A stretch of DNA of 64,000 bases from Sphingomonas faeni (lineage in GTDB: Bacteria > Pseudomonadota > Alphaproteobacteria > Sphingomonadales > Sphingomonadaceae). The DNA lies in assembly GCF_003053745.1 (NCBI RefSeq), contig NZ_QAYE01000006.1, positions 1 to 64,000 on the forward strand. Reading direction: 5' to 3'. Under the pieces are notes generated by a model that made no database searches, was not told the origin of the DNA, and saw only the letters and a list, made by a program, of their open reading frames with translations. How positions within the stretch are numbered: position 1 is the first letter of the stretch; every line of letters begins with the position of its first letter. The translations under genes were made by a program, and so were the position numbers. This document shows, one piece after another, positions 16,637-25,351 of the stretch.

Positions 16637-17911
16637 ATGGATCACGACGTTCAGCTTGCCGGTACGGCCGAGACCGACCCTCGTCCGCGGTCGGCGGTCA
16701 GTCACGGCGCGGGTCTGTCGGGACTCGTCGGCGTGCTCGTTTGGATCGGTTTCGCGCGACACTACGGCATGGACGGGCCCTATTCGGCGCTCGTCAACGT
16801 CGTCGCTTGCGGGCTGCCGATGGTCGTCTGGTCTTTGCTGGTCGACAAGGTTCATCGCAATCCCAGTACCGGGATCGACTGGTCGGCCGCCAGGCTCTGG
16901 CGCGAAACGCTGGACCTGAGCCTGACCAAGCTGGCCGGCTTGTGGGCGACCTGGGCGGGGATCGCGGTGATCTATGGCGCCGGGCGGTTCTATTGGCAGG
17001 GCAATTTCGCGTTCGCGATGTGGTGCTTCACCAACGCCGGGCCGATCCTGTTCGTCGCCTCGATCCCGTATGTTCTGTGGATCGACCGCTATCTGGTCGA
17101 GCCGCGTGATGGCGCCTGGCATCTTGGCGCCTGGCTGACCGGACAGGCGGGTGTCGACCGCGAGGCGATCTACGGCCATCTGCGGACATGGGGGGTGAAG
17201 ACGTTCTTCCTCGCCTTCATGCTCGCGATCGTCCCGCCGGGGTTCGGCGAGTTCATCCGCGGTGACGCCGCGTCGGTACTACGCGATCCGGTCGCATTGG
17301 CGAGCTGGCTGGTAACGCTGATGTTCCTGATCGACGTGGCGTTCGCGACGGTCGGCTATCTGCTGACCTTCCGCCCGCTCGACTCGCACATCCGCAGCGC
17401 CAATCCGTTCGCCGCGGCCTGGATGCCCGCGCTCATGTGCTATCCGCCGTTCATCCTGATGACCACGGGTGGGCCACTCGATTATCATCCGGGCACGTCG
17501 GACTGGGCCTACTGGTTCCAGGGGCACCCGATCCTGCTCGCGCTGATCGGTACGGTGCTGGTTGGGCTGACGGCGATCTACGCGTGGGCGACGATGGCGT
17601 TCGGCTTCCGTTTCTCGAACCTCACCAACCGGGGAATCCTGACACACGGGCCGTACGCGGTATCGCGCCATCCGGCGTATCTGTCGAAGAACCTGTTCTG
17701 GTGGATTTCGACGATCCCGGTGCTGACGCTCGGCAGCATGGTCGACGCGGCCCGTGCGACGCTGCTGATGGCGGCGGTCAGCGGGGTGTATTACTGGCGC
17801 GCGAAAACCGAAGAGCGGCATCTGAAGCTCGACCCGGACTATCGCGTGTATTTCGACTGGATGTCGCGCAACGGGTTGGTACCGCGGCTGTTCGCGAGGC
17901 TGCGCGGTTAA
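16637..17911 (+). CDS. Isoprenylcysteine carboxyl methyltransferase-like membrane protein
   Basis: A 424-residue polytopic membrane protein with about nine hydrophobic segments. The last 110 residues match the ICMT/PEMT-type methyltransferase fold: THGPYAVSRHPAYLSKNLFWW (SAM-binding RHPxY) and EERHLKLDPDYRVYFD. The N-terminal 300 residues of extra membrane helices are much longer than minimal ICMT proteins. The substrate is unknown and bacterial members need not act on prenylcysteine. An ATG at 16583 in the same frame would add 18 residues; MDHDVQ is preferred for lack of signals upstream. Confidence 0.8.
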   Translation: MDHDVQLAGTAETDPRPRSAVSHGAGLSGLVGVLVWIGFARHYGMDGPYSALVNVVACGLPMVVWSLLVDKVHRNPSTGIDWSAARLWRETLDLSLTKLAGLWATWAGIAVIYGAGRFYWQGNFAFAMWCFTNAGPILFVASIPYVLWIDRYLVEPRDGAWHLGAWLTGQAGVDREAIYGHLRTWGVKTFFLAFMLAIVPPGFGEFIRGDAASVLRDPVALASWLVTLMFLIDVAFATVGYLLTFRPLDSHIRSANPFAAAWMPALMCYPPFILMTTGGPLDYHPGTSDWAYWFQGHPILLALIGTVLVGLTAIYAWATMAFGFRFSNLTNRGILTHGPYAVSRHPAYLSKNLFWWISTIPVLTLGSMVDAARATLLMAAVSGVYYWRAKTEERHLKLDPDYRVYFDWMSRNGLVPRLFARLRG

Positions 17912-18020
17912 ATTCCCCTCCCGCTTGCGGGAGGGGTTAGGGGAGGGGCTGTTCTACGCCTCTAGCGCGACGTCCGCGGCCAAGCCCTCCCCCGACCCCT
18001 CCCGTAAACGGGAGGGGAGC
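17912..18020. repeat. Palindromic element, family E (copy 1)
   Basis: CCCCTCCCGCTTGCGGGAGG hairpin, AGGGGAGGGGCTG, then the mirror arm GCCCTCCCCCGACCCCTCCC and a second short hairpin. It fills the gap between the convergent ICMT-like and gshA genes and could act as a bidirectional terminator. The same element occurs at 61175-61280. Confidence 0.85.
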
Positions 18021-18022
18021 AG

Positions 18023-19396
18023 TTAGAAGCTGGCCTCGTCGTAGACCTTCGACACGTCGCCGTTCCACGCCCCGTTATAGCGCTCCAACAGCACCTCGGC
18101 GGGCACCTTGCCGCTCCGCACGATCTCCCGCAGCGGATCGAGGAAGCCTGTCTCGTTGTCGCCCGCCCGATTGAATCGCGCGCGCGCCGACAACCCGGCA
18201 CCGGCGATGTCGAGCACCTCACCCGCGATGTCGCGCAGCTTGCCGCCGCCCGCGATCGGCGCGTTCAGCGCGAGCTTCGGTACCGCATCGCGCAACGCCT
18301 GGCGCTCGTCGATCGTCCAGTCCTTGACCAGATCCCACGCCGCATCGAGCGCACCCTGGTCGTACAGCAGACCGACCCACAATGCCGGCAGCGCACAGAT
18401 CCGGTTCCACGGCCCGCCATCGGCCCCACGCATCTCGAGGAAGGTCTTCAGCCGCACCTCGGGGAACGCTGTCGAGAGATGATCGGTCCAGTCGTCGAGC
18501 GTCGGCTTCTCGCCCGGCAGCACCGACAATTCGCCCTTAAGGAAGTCGCGGAACGAGAGGCCAGCGGCGTCGATATACTTGCCCTCGCGGTAGACGAAGT
18601 ACATCGGCACATCGAGCGCGTACTCGGTGTAGCGCTCGTAGCCGAAGCCATCCTCGAACACGAACGGCAGCATGCCGGTGCGATGCGGATCGGTGTCCGA
18701 CCAGATATGGCTGCGATACGACAGCATGCCGTTCGGCTTGCCCTCGGTGAACGGCGAGTTCGCGAACAGCGCGGTCGCCAGCGGCTGGAGCGCGAGCCCG
18801 ACGCGGAATTTCTTCACCATGTCCGCCTCGGACGCATAGTCCAAATTCACCTGGATCGTGCAGGTCCGCAGCATCATGTCGAGGCCCATGCTGCCGACGC
18901 GCGGCATGTGCCGCAGCATGATCGCATAGCGCCCCTTGGGCATCGTCGGCAGTTCGGCACGCGTCTTGTCCGGCCACATGCCGAGCCCGAGGAAGCCGAT
19001 CCCGAGCTTCTCGCCCGCCGCCTTCACCTGCTCGAGGTGACGCCCGGTCTCGGCGCAGGTCTCGTGCAGCGAGTCGAGCGGCGCGCCGGACAGTTCGAAC
19101 TGGCCCGCGGGCTCCAGGCTGATGCTGCCGTCGGGCCCCGACATGGCGATGGCGTTTCCGCCCTCCATGACCGGCTTCCAGCCATATTGCTCCAGCTCGC
19201 CGAGCAACGCGCGGATGCCACTGGGCTCATCATAGGACGGCGCATGATGATCGCCGTTCGCATAGACGAACTTCTCGTGCTCGGTGCCGATCCGCCATGC
19301 GTCCTTCGGCTTCTCGCCGCCCGCGAAGCTGGCGATCAACTGGTCGCGCGACTCGATCGTCGGGCTGGTCTTTTTCGGAGCGGGAATCGTCGTCAT
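18023..19396 (-). CDS. gshA: Glutamate-cysteine ligase
   Basis: A 457-residue plant-type glutamate-cysteine ligase (EC 6.3.2.2), the first and limiting step of glutathione synthesis in the cytosol. Motifs include WRIGTEHEKFVY, MEGGNAIAMSGPDGSISLEP, GRYAIMLRHMPRVGSMGLDMMLRT-type substrate loop and LEMRGADGGPW. Length agrees with proteobacterial GshA of this class (about 455). The next gene downstream on the plus strand converges across a family E element. rsmE lies 85 bp upstream on the same strand and may share a transcript. Confidence 0.96.
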   Translation of the reverse strand: MTTIPAPKKTSPTIESRDQLIASFAGGEKPKDAWRIGTEHEKFVYANGDHHAPSYDEPSGIRALLGELEQYGWKPVMEGGNAIAMSGPDGSISLEPAGQFELSGAPLDSLHETCAETGRHLEQVKAAGEKLGIGFLGLGMWPDKTRAELPTMPKGRYAIMLRHMPRVGSMGLDMMLRTCTIQVNLDYASEADMVKKFRVGLALQPLATALFANSPFTEGKPNGMLSYRSHIWSDTDPHRTGMLPFVFEDGFGYERYTEYALDVPMYFVYREGKYIDAAGLSFRDFLKGELSVLPGEKPTLDDWTDHLSTAFPEVRLKTFLEMRGADGGPWNRICALPALWVGLLYDQGALDAAWDLVKDWTIDERQALRDAVPKLALNAPIAGGGKLRDIAGEVLDIAGAGLSARARFNRAGDNETGFLDPLREIVRSGKVPAEVLLERYNGAWNGDVSKVYDEASF

Positions 19397-19481
19397 CGCC
19401 GCGCCTTACGCGTCGATGAACGAGGGTGCTAGAGGGTATCCGGACCAATCGGTAGCAATGTCTTCGCGGAGGTCGAGACGC

Positions 19482-20222
19482 CTACCAGTCGCCTGCCGCC
19501 GCCATCCATAAGGCAACGGCCGCGCCCGCCGCGGTTTCCGCGCGGAGGATGCGCGGCCCCAGCCCGATCCCGACAGCATTCGGATGCGCGCGGATCGCCT
19601 CGCGTTCGTCGGCATCGAAGCCACCCTCGGGCCCGATCAGGATCGCCGCCGGGCCGGGCCGCGCGCGCATCGCCTCGAGAGCTGGCACGCCGCCGGTCTC
19701 GTCGGCGAAGAACAGTGCGCGGTTCTCGGGCCAATCGCGGAGCAATGCGGCAAGCTTCATTGGCTCGGCCACCTCGGGCAGGGCGGTGCGCCCGCATTGC
19801 TCCGCCGCCTCGATCATCTGCGTGCGCAGACGTTCCGTGTTAGGCTTGTCGACGATCGTCCGCCGCGTGACGACCGGGAGCAGCCGCGCGACGCCCAGCT
19901 CGCACGCCTTCTCCGCCATCCAGTCGACCCGACCCTTCTTCAGCGGCGCGGCGCACAGCCACAGATCGGGCACATTCTCATGCGGCCGCAGCATTTCGGT
20001 GACGTCGAGCACCAGATCCCGCTTGCCGACGCTCGAAGCGACGCCGAGCCATTCGCCGGTCCGGTCGTCGAACAGCTTCACCGGATCGCCCACTTTCATC
20101 CGCATCACCCCAACGAGGTAATGCGCGGCGGGACCATCGACGTGAAGCGGACCAGGCGCGAGGAGGCGGTCGACGAAGAGGCGCGGCGTAGATTGCGGCG
20201 GCCAGGCGGGGGTTGCAGGCAT
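19482..20222 (-). CDS. rsmE: 16S rRNA (uracil(1498)-N(3))-methyltransferase
   Basis: A 246-residue SPOUT methyltransferase that modifies U1498 of 16S rRNA using SAM. An N-terminal PUA-like region (PRLFVDRLL, HYLVGVMRMKVGDPV) precedes the knotted catalytic domain with EKACELGVARLLPVVTRRT, ILIGPEGGFDADE and LGPRILRAETAA, which form the SAM-binding knot. Length is normal. It lies just upstream of gshA on the same strand. Confidence 0.96.
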   Translation of the reverse strand: MPATPAWPPQSTPRLFVDRLLAPGPLHVDGPAAHYLVGVMRMKVGDPVKLFDDRTGEWLGVASSVGKRDLVLDVTEMLRPHENVPDLWLCAAPLKKGRVDWMAEKACELGVARLLPVVTRRTIVDKPNTERLRTQMIEAAEQCGRTALPEVAEPMKLAALLRDWPENRALFFADETGGVPALEAMRARPGPAAILIGPEGGFDADEREAIRAHPNAVGIGLGPRILRAETAAGAAVALWMAAAGDW

Positions 20223-20237
20223 GAGGACGTCCTAGCA

Positions 20238-20420
20238 AATCCTCCCCGGCACGGGGAGGGGGACCAGCGCAGCTGGTGGAGGGGGGCTTCCCCGAGAGAA
20301 ACGCTTGCGTTCAGCGTCTTCCACAAGGGTTGCGCCTTTCGCCAGCGTTACGTTCGCGGCGATCCCCCTCCACCCTTCGCCGATGGCGAACGGTCCCCCT
20401 CCCCGTGCCGGGGAGGATTT
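20238..20420. repeat. Palindromic element, family D (copy 1, long form)
   Basis: The ends form a perfect 29-bp inverted repeat (AAATCCTCCCCGGCACGGGG... and its complement ending GGGGAGGATTT). Between them lie GGACCAGCGCAGCTGGTGG and further degenerate sequence. It lies between rsmE and the 53-codon membrane gene. Confidence 0.85.
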
Positions 20421-20448
20421 GGAGACGCGCCTTTGCGGGAAGGGGCGC

Positions 20449-20610
20449 TCAGCGTTTCCGCCGCGCCCACATTTTTCGCGCGATCACCCAAGCCACCACC
20501 AAGACCACAACCGCGAGGATCAACACCCCCGCAACCGCGCCCGCGACGCGAAAAATCCCCCAGAACAAAGCCTCGACGAAGCGGCCGACCGCGACCGAAA
20601 GGCCGATCAT
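20449..20610 (-). CDS. Small single-pass membrane protein (53 aa)
   Basis: A 53-residue frame (MIGLSVAVGRFVEALF...) with one long hydrophobic segment (residues 22-44, VAGAVAGVLILAVVVLVVAWVIA) flanked by a basic C-terminal tail (RKMWARRKR), which predicts an N-out or C-in single-span protein by the positive-inside rule. No family recognised. It is preceded by ubiA on the opposite strand and separated from rsmE by a family D element. Coding status rests on the coherent membrane profile and clean stop. Confidence 0.55.
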   Translation of the reverse strand: MIGLSVAVGRFVEALFWGIFRVAGAVAGVLILAVVVLVVAWVIARKMWARRKR

Positions 20611-20693
20611 GCGAGAGGGTCCGAACGCGCCACTCCCTCGACCCTAGCCGGTGAAGGCTTGCGCGCCAAACCGCGTCTTCCTACGCCTCCGCC

Positions 20694-21635
20694 ATGCAGA
20701 CCAAGCCGAGCCACGTGGAAATCGTCCCCGACAGCGAACACCGAGGGTTGGTCGGCCGCCTCCCGCCAACTCTCCGCGGCTTGGCCCTCCTCGCCCGCTT
20801 TGACAGGCCGATCGGCTGGTGGCTGCTGTTCTGGCCCGGCGCGTGGGGCGTCGCGCTCGCCGGTGGCGCAGTCGAGCGCTGGGACCTGATCCTATGGCTC
20901 CTGCTCGGCAGTATCGCGATGCGTGGCGCAGGGTGCGTCTTCAACGACATCGTCGACCGCGACCTCGACGCGCAGGTCGCCCGCACCCGCGCGCGGCCGA
21001 TCCCGAGCGGCCTCGTCTCGATCAAGCTCGCCTGGATCTGGCTCGTTGCGCTCTGCCTGATCGGCTTTGCGGTCCTGCTGCAACTCACTTTCTTCGCCGC
21101 GATCGTCGCCCTCGCCAGCCTCGCCCCTGTCGCCGCCTATCCGTTCATGAAGCGCATCACCTGGTGGCCGCAGGCGTGGCTCGGCATCGTCTTTTCCTGG
21201 GCGCTGCTAGTCGGCTGGAGCGATATCGCCGGCGCGCTCGATACGCCGATGTGGCTGCTCTACGCGGGTTCGATCGCGTGGGTGATCGGCTACGACACGA
21301 TCTACGCGCTGCAGGACCGCGAGGACGACGCGATGATCGGCATCCGCTCCTCCGCGCTTCGCATGGGTACGCATGTGAAGGCTGGCGTCGGCATCTTCTA
21401 CGTCGCCGCCGTCGCCTTATGGGCCGCAGCCTTCTGGCAAGTCCGCCCCGACCCGCTGGCGATCGCTGCGCTCGTGCCCGTCGCGCTCCACCTCGCGTGG
21501 CAGGTCGGTACCCTCAAACCGAACACGCATGAGGGCGCCGGTACCGCCGCACTCGCCCGGTTCCGCGCGAACCGTTTCGCCGGACTGCTGATGTTCCTCG
21601 CCTGCGTGGTTGTCGGCACGAGCCTGCATCCTTAA
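20694..21635 (+). CDS. ubiA: 4-hydroxybenzoate octaprenyltransferase
   Basis: A 313-residue UbiA prenyltransferase (EC 2.5.1.39) that attaches the polyprenyl tail in ubiquinone synthesis at the inner membrane. The first Asp-rich motif is NDIVDRDLD with the following RTRARPIPSG, and the second is YALQDREDD; both bind the prenyl diphosphate via Mg. About eight to nine membrane segments. It is followed by pmbA after 9 bp, suggesting an operon. Confidence 0.96.
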   Translation: MQTKPSHVEIVPDSEHRGLVGRLPPTLRGLALLARFDRPIGWWLLFWPGAWGVALAGGAVERWDLILWLLLGSIAMRGAGCVFNDIVDRDLDAQVARTRARPIPSGLVSIKLAWIWLVALCLIGFAVLLQLTFFAAIVALASLAPVAAYPFMKRITWWPQAWLGIVFSWALLVGWSDIAGALDTPMWLLYAGSIAWVIGYDTIYALQDREDDAMIGIRSSALRMGTHVKAGVGIFYVAAVALWAAAFWQVRPDPLAIAALVPVALHLAWQVGTLKPNTHEGAGTAALARFRANRFAGLLMFLACVVVGTSLHP

Positions 21636-21644
21636 GTCGCTGAT

Positions 21645-22991
21645 ATGCTGACCCCAGACCAAGCCCGCGACCGCGCCCACGACATCGTCCAGCGCGCGAG
21701 GGCGGCGGGTGCCGATGCCGCCGACGCGGTCTTCGCCGCCGACGCCGCGCTCGACGTGTCGATCCGCCTCGGCAAGCTCGAGGATATCGGCCGCTCCGAA
21801 AGCGAGGATCTCGGCCTCCGCGTGTTCGTCGGCCAGCGTTCCGCCAGCGTCTCCACCTCCGACCTGTCGACCGCCGCGATGGATGCGCTGGTCGAACGCG
21901 CGGTGGCGATGGCGCGCGAGGCGCCTGAAGACCCCTGGGCAGGTCTGGCCCCCGCCGACCGCCTGCTCCACGGCATCACGCCGATGCTCGGCCTCGACGA
22001 CGGCGGCGAAGCCAGCCCCGAGCAACTCCGCGACGCCGCGCTCGAAGCCGAAGACGCTGCCCGCGCCGTCCCCGGCGTCTCGAACAGCGAAGGCGGCGGG
22101 GCGAGCGCCTCGCGCAGCGTCTGGGCGCTTGCGACCAGCCACGGTTTTGCCGGCGCCTATGCCGTGACCGGCTACGGCGTGTCGGCCAGCGTGCTCGCGG
22201 GCGAGGGCGGCGGCATGCAGCGCGATTACGCGCACAGCAGCGCCCGCCTCCGCGCGCATCTCGAATCGCCCGAAGCGATCGGCCGCCGCGCCGGCGAACA
22301 AGCCGTCGCGCGCCTAAACCCCGGTCGCCTCGTCAGCGGCCCCACGACGATCGTCTACGACCGCCGCGTCGGCGGATCGCTGGTCGGCCACATGCTGGGC
22401 GCGATCTCCGGCCAGGCGATCACGCGAAAAACGAGCTTCCTGCTCGACTCGCTCGGCAGCCAGGTCTTCGCGCACGGCATCACCATCCGCGACGATCCGC
22501 ACCGCCCGCACGGCCTGCGCTCGCGCCCGTTCGACGGCGAAGGCCTGCCCGTCTCGCCGAGTGACATCATCGAGGACGGCATGCTCGAACGCTGGCTGCT
22601 CGACTCCGCCTCGGCGCGGCAACTCGGCCTCGAACCGACCGGCCATGCCGCGCGTGGTGTCGGCGGCGGCCCCGGCATATCGACCAGCAACGTCTTCATG
22701 GAGCCGGGCCATGTGCCGCTCGAAACGCTGATCGCCGACATCGAATCGGGCGTCTACGTCACCGAACTCATGGGCGGCGGCGCGAACGGCGTGACCGGCG
22801 ACTACAGCCGTGGCGCAGCGGGTTTCCGGATCGAGAACGGCCAGATCACCACGCCGGTCGCCGAGTTCACGATCGCCGGCAACGTCAAGGACATGTTCCT
22901 CGCAATGACCCCCGCCAACGACCTCGAATTCCGCTACGGCGTCAACGTGCCAACGTTGCGCGTGGAGGGGATGACGGTGGCGAGTGGCTGA
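21645..22991 (+). CDS. pmbA: TldE/PmbA-type metalloprotease subunit
   Basis: A 448-residue TldD/PmbA family protein. It is assigned to the PmbA (TldE) side because no HExxxH zinc motif is present, whereas TldD carries it. Family segments include SVSTSDLS, YDRRVGGSLVGHMLGAISG, GHAARGVGGGPGISTSN and VTELMGGGANGVTGDYSRGAAGFRIENG. TldD/TldE heterodimers process peptides such as microcin or CcdA; the tldD partner is not in the window. The last 8 bp overlap the next gene. Confidence 0.93.
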   Translation: MLTPDQARDRAHDIVQRARAAGADAADAVFAADAALDVSIRLGKLEDIGRSESEDLGLRVFVGQRSASVSTSDLSTAAMDALVERAVAMAREAPEDPWAGLAPADRLLHGITPMLGLDDGGEASPEQLRDAALEAEDAARAVPGVSNSEGGGASASRSVWALATSHGFAGAYAVTGYGVSASVLAGEGGGMQRDYAHSSARLRAHLESPEAIGRRAGEQAVARLNPGRLVSGPTTIVYDRRVGGSLVGHMLGAISGQAITRKTSFLLDSLGSQVFAHGITIRDDPHRPHGLRSRPFDGEGLPVSPSDIIEDGMLERWLLDSASARQLGLEPTGHAARGVGGGPGISTSNVFMEPGHVPLETLIADIESGVYVTELMGGGANGVTGDYSRGAAGFRIENGQITTPVAEFTIAGNVKDMFLAMTPANDLEFRYGVNVPTLRVEGMTVASG

Positions 22992-23799
22992 GCGGCGGCG
23001 CGGGTCCGAGCGGTCCCCTGAGTGGCTGCGCGCAATGGCGGACGCCGTCGCCAAGATCGCCGCGGAGGCCGGTGCGATGGCGCTCGACCGGTTCGACACC
23101 GATTTCCAGCGCTGGGAGAAGACTCCCGGCAGCCCGGTCTGCGAACTCGACATCGCGATCGATCGGATGCTCAAGTCCCGCCTGTCGACTCTGCTCCCCG
23201 AGGCCGGCTGGCTGTCCGAAGAAACTGCCGACAACGCCGACCGCCTCGCCCATGACCTGCTCTGGGTAGTCGACCCGATCGACGGAACGCGAGACTATAT
23301 CCGCGCAAGGCCCGGCTGGTGCGTCTCGATCGCGCTGGTCGACCGCGGGCGCCCGGTGATCGGTATCCTCGAAGCCCCGTCGCGCGACGAACGCTGGCAC
23401 GCGGTGGCCGGGCAAGGCGCGACGCGTAACGGGGTATCGCTCCAAGCTGGCAGTCGCACAGATTTCTCCGGCAGCCGCACCCCGGTCGACGCCCTCCCCA
23501 AAGCCGACCGAGACCTCGTCATGGTCCACAAACCCAACTCGATCGCGCTCCGCATAGCGATGGTCGCCGCCGACGAAGCCGACCTCGTCGCCACCCTCCG
23601 CTGGGGCAACGAATGGGACATCGCCGCCGCAATCCTCGTCGCGAGCGAAGCGGGGGCGGTGGTGACCGATGCACTTGGTGCGCCGCTGATCTTCAACAAG
23701 CCGCGCCCGCAGGCGTTCGGCGTGCTGACCGCGACCCCCGGCATCCATCCCGCTGCGGTCGCGCGCCTGGCGGACCGGGCCCGCGCGATCAACGGCTAA
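22984..23799 (+). CDS. Inositol monophosphatase family protein (CysQ/HisN-like)
   Basis: A 271-residue Mg-dependent phosphatase of the IMPase superfamily. Metal-binding motifs: SEET, WVVDPIDGTRDYIRARPGWCVSIAL and EWDIAAAILVASEAGA. Members hydrolyse inositol phosphate, histidinol phosphate or 3'-phosphoadenosine 5'-phosphate; the sequence does not discriminate. The GTG start overlaps the pmbA stop by 8 bp; the ATG at 23035 would give 254 residues and is nearly as likely. Confidence 0.9.
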   Translation: MAERRRGSERSPEWLRAMADAVAKIAAEAGAMALDRFDTDFQRWEKTPGSPVCELDIAIDRMLKSRLSTLLPEAGWLSEETADNADRLAHDLLWVVDPIDGTRDYIRARPGWCVSIALVDRGRPVIGILEAPSRDERWHAVAGQGATRNGVSLQAGSRTDFSGSRTPVDALPKADRDLVMVHKPNSIALRIAMVAADEADLVATLRWGNEWDIAAAILVASEAGAVVTDALGAPLIFNKPRPQAFGVLTATPGIHPAAVARLADRARAING

Positions 23800-23812
23800 C
23801 GGCTAGTGCCGG

Positions 23813-24946
23813 TTAGCGACTTGCCGTCACCGTCGTATCCGGCAGCGTCAGGTCGAGCACCTCCAGTTCGCCGGGGCCAGCCCGTCTATTGATCAGACTG
23901 CCAGTAGGCGTTTGATACGTGCCGCGCAGCGAGAACCGCTCGACCCTGTAGACGCCCCGCGCGCCCGCCGCTCCATCCGTACCCGTATAGCGGCGCGCGG
24001 ATACCTGCTTGACCAGATACCCCGCCCACCCCGTCGACCGCGATCCGCGCAGGATTTCGGCATCGTCGGTCTTGCCATCGGGCTTGATCCAGAACCCGAT
24101 ATCGACCCACTGGATCGAGCCGACATCGGACGAATTGGCCGGCACCGGGTTCCTGAGGTCGAATTTGGCGGCCGCGTCCCGTGCCGCCGCCTCTGCCGTT
24201 GGTTCATAGGGAGGGCCCCAGATCAGCACCGGTCGGGTCGAATTGTCGTGGCCGATCTCCCGCACCAACCGGTCGACCTGGCCATCATCGGCACGTTGCG
24301 CTGCCAGTCGCAAGCGGACCACCCGCGACACCGATCGAAGCGCGGGGTCGGTCGCGGCGGGTCTCGCCTCGGCTTCGGCGAGAAGGCGAGAGGCCCCGGC
24401 GGGATCGTTCCGCGCGTTGGCCAGTTCGGCGCGACGCAATGTCGCCAGCATCGCCAACGTCGCGTTGCCGTCGGCAAGCGCTTGCCGTTCGACCGCGCGA
24501 TAGGAAAGCTCGGCCGTGCGTCCGTCGCGCAGTGCCAGCCACATGTCGCCGGTGGCGAACGCGGCGGCAGTCACCGCGGGATCGTCGGGTGGCAAATTCT
24601 CGCGCAGCGTACGAACCTGTCCACCCACTGCTTTCTTGAAGGCATTCATTTCGCCATCGTGCAGCGACACCGTCGCATAGGCTTCATATAGAGCCGCGAC
24701 CGGCTTTGGCGCGATCGCGGCATTCTGCTTGTTGCGCGCGACTGCGGCAGCGAGCGTCCGCCTGGCCCGCTGGTAGGCGCCTTGGCGGAATTGCTGTTCG
24801 GCAAACGCGATCGAGACCTGCGCATCGCGAAGCGGCGGGCAGCCTTGCTCGACGCAGGTCCGGTATGCTTCGTCCAGACGTTTGCCCGACACGATGATGT
24901 CGGGTGTAGCAGCCTGCATCGCCAGCACGAAAAGCAATCCGATCAT
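23813..24946 (-). CDS. Secreted protein with helical-repeat core and TonB-C-like end
   Basis: A 377-residue protein with a signal peptide (MIGLLFVLAMQAATP). The middle is alanine-rich helical with TPR-like periodicity (RQGAYQRARRTLAAAVARN, DGNATLAMLATLRRAELANARN). The last 120 residues (IQWVDIGFWIKPDGKTDDAEILRGSRSTG) resemble the TonB C-terminal domain pattern, with F-x-I-x-x-D-G and a following hydrophobic strand. The start is fixed by GGAGG 7 bases before the ATG at 24946. Function not known; envelope location is inferred. Confidence 0.75.
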   Translation of the reverse strand: MIGLLFVLAMQAATPDIIVSGKRLDEAYRTCVEQGCPPLRDAQVSIAFAEQQFRQGAYQRARRTLAAAVARNKQNAAIAPKPVAALYEAYATVSLHDGEMNAFKKAVGGQVRTLRENLPPDDPAVTAAAFATGDMWLALRDGRTAELSYRAVERQALADGNATLAMLATLRRAELANARNDPAGASRLLAEAEARPAATDPALRSVSRVVRLRLAAQRADDGQVDRLVREIGHDNSTRPVLIWGPPYEPTAEAAARDAAAKFDLRNPVPANSSDVGSIQWVDIGFWIKPDGKTDDAEILRGSRSTGWAGYLVKQVSARRYTGTDGAAGARGVYRVERFSLRGTYQTPTGSLINRRAGPGELEVLDLTLPDTTVTASR

Positions 24947-25058
24947 GGTCCAGCCTCCGGATCTATCAGGCGACATCGTGCATGATTCGGATCAACGATC
25001 AAAGTCTAAATTCATCGGGTCTGATTACAGTTTGTGACACGCGCTTGCGCTACTGCGT

Positions 25059-25096
25059 CCCGTCTCTCTAGTATTCGATATTACCTTCTAGACGGG
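25059..25096 (-). terminator. Hairpin downstream of the CxxC microprotein gene
   Basis: CCCGTCT and AGACGGG pair around a 24-base AT-richer loop, about 80 bp past the microprotein stop. It could end the telA transcript. No clear U tract, so function is uncertain. Confidence 0.35.
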
Positions 25097-25146
25097 CGCG
25101 CCGCGAGATTGTCGAGGTCGCTCCAATCCAGCCGAGCGCTTCTCAT
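25081..25146 (-). other. 21-codon frame resembling the end of the XpaC-like protein
   Basis: The frame reads MRSARLDWSDLDNLAARPSRR and stops at TAA. SDLDNL also occurs near the end of the XpaC-like protein 250 bp upstream (QSDLDNLSTRGRF), and a 14-bp stretch TTGTCGAGGTCGCT is shared between the two places. It may be a remnant of a duplicated gene end or a coincidence. Confidence 0.3.
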
Positions 25147-25176
25147 TGAACCACCGCTCGATCCGCGAATTGCCAG

Positions 25177-25347
25177 CTACCCGAGCACGCGCTTGCCCTT
25201 CGTGCGGCTGGTCAGGTGGAACTGCAGGCAGCGGTCGCACCGATAGGCCCTAAGCGGTACGCGTCCGGTTTGCGCTACGACGAGCGCGTCGGCTTCGGAG
25301 ACGAAGCGCGCCTTGCGGCGGCAGACGCTGAGACGGGTACGCTTCAC
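25177..25347 (-). CDS. CxxC/H zinc-ribbon-like microprotein (56 aa)
   Basis: A 56-residue basic protein: C9 in LSVCRRKARF, then C37-x2-C40-x3-H44 in YRCDRCLQFHLTSR, ending in KGKRVLG. Four possible ligands suggest one zinc site. The GTG start lies 4 bases after the stop of the XpaC-like gene, so it is probably translated by coupling as the third gene of the telA operon. From memory, similar short proteins with the HLTSR ending occur in sphingomonads; none has a function I can name. Confidence 0.7.
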   Translation of the reverse strand: MKRTRLSVCRRKARFVSEADALVVAQTGRVPLRAYRCDRCLQFHLTSRTKGKRVLG

Positions 25348-25351
25348 CCGA

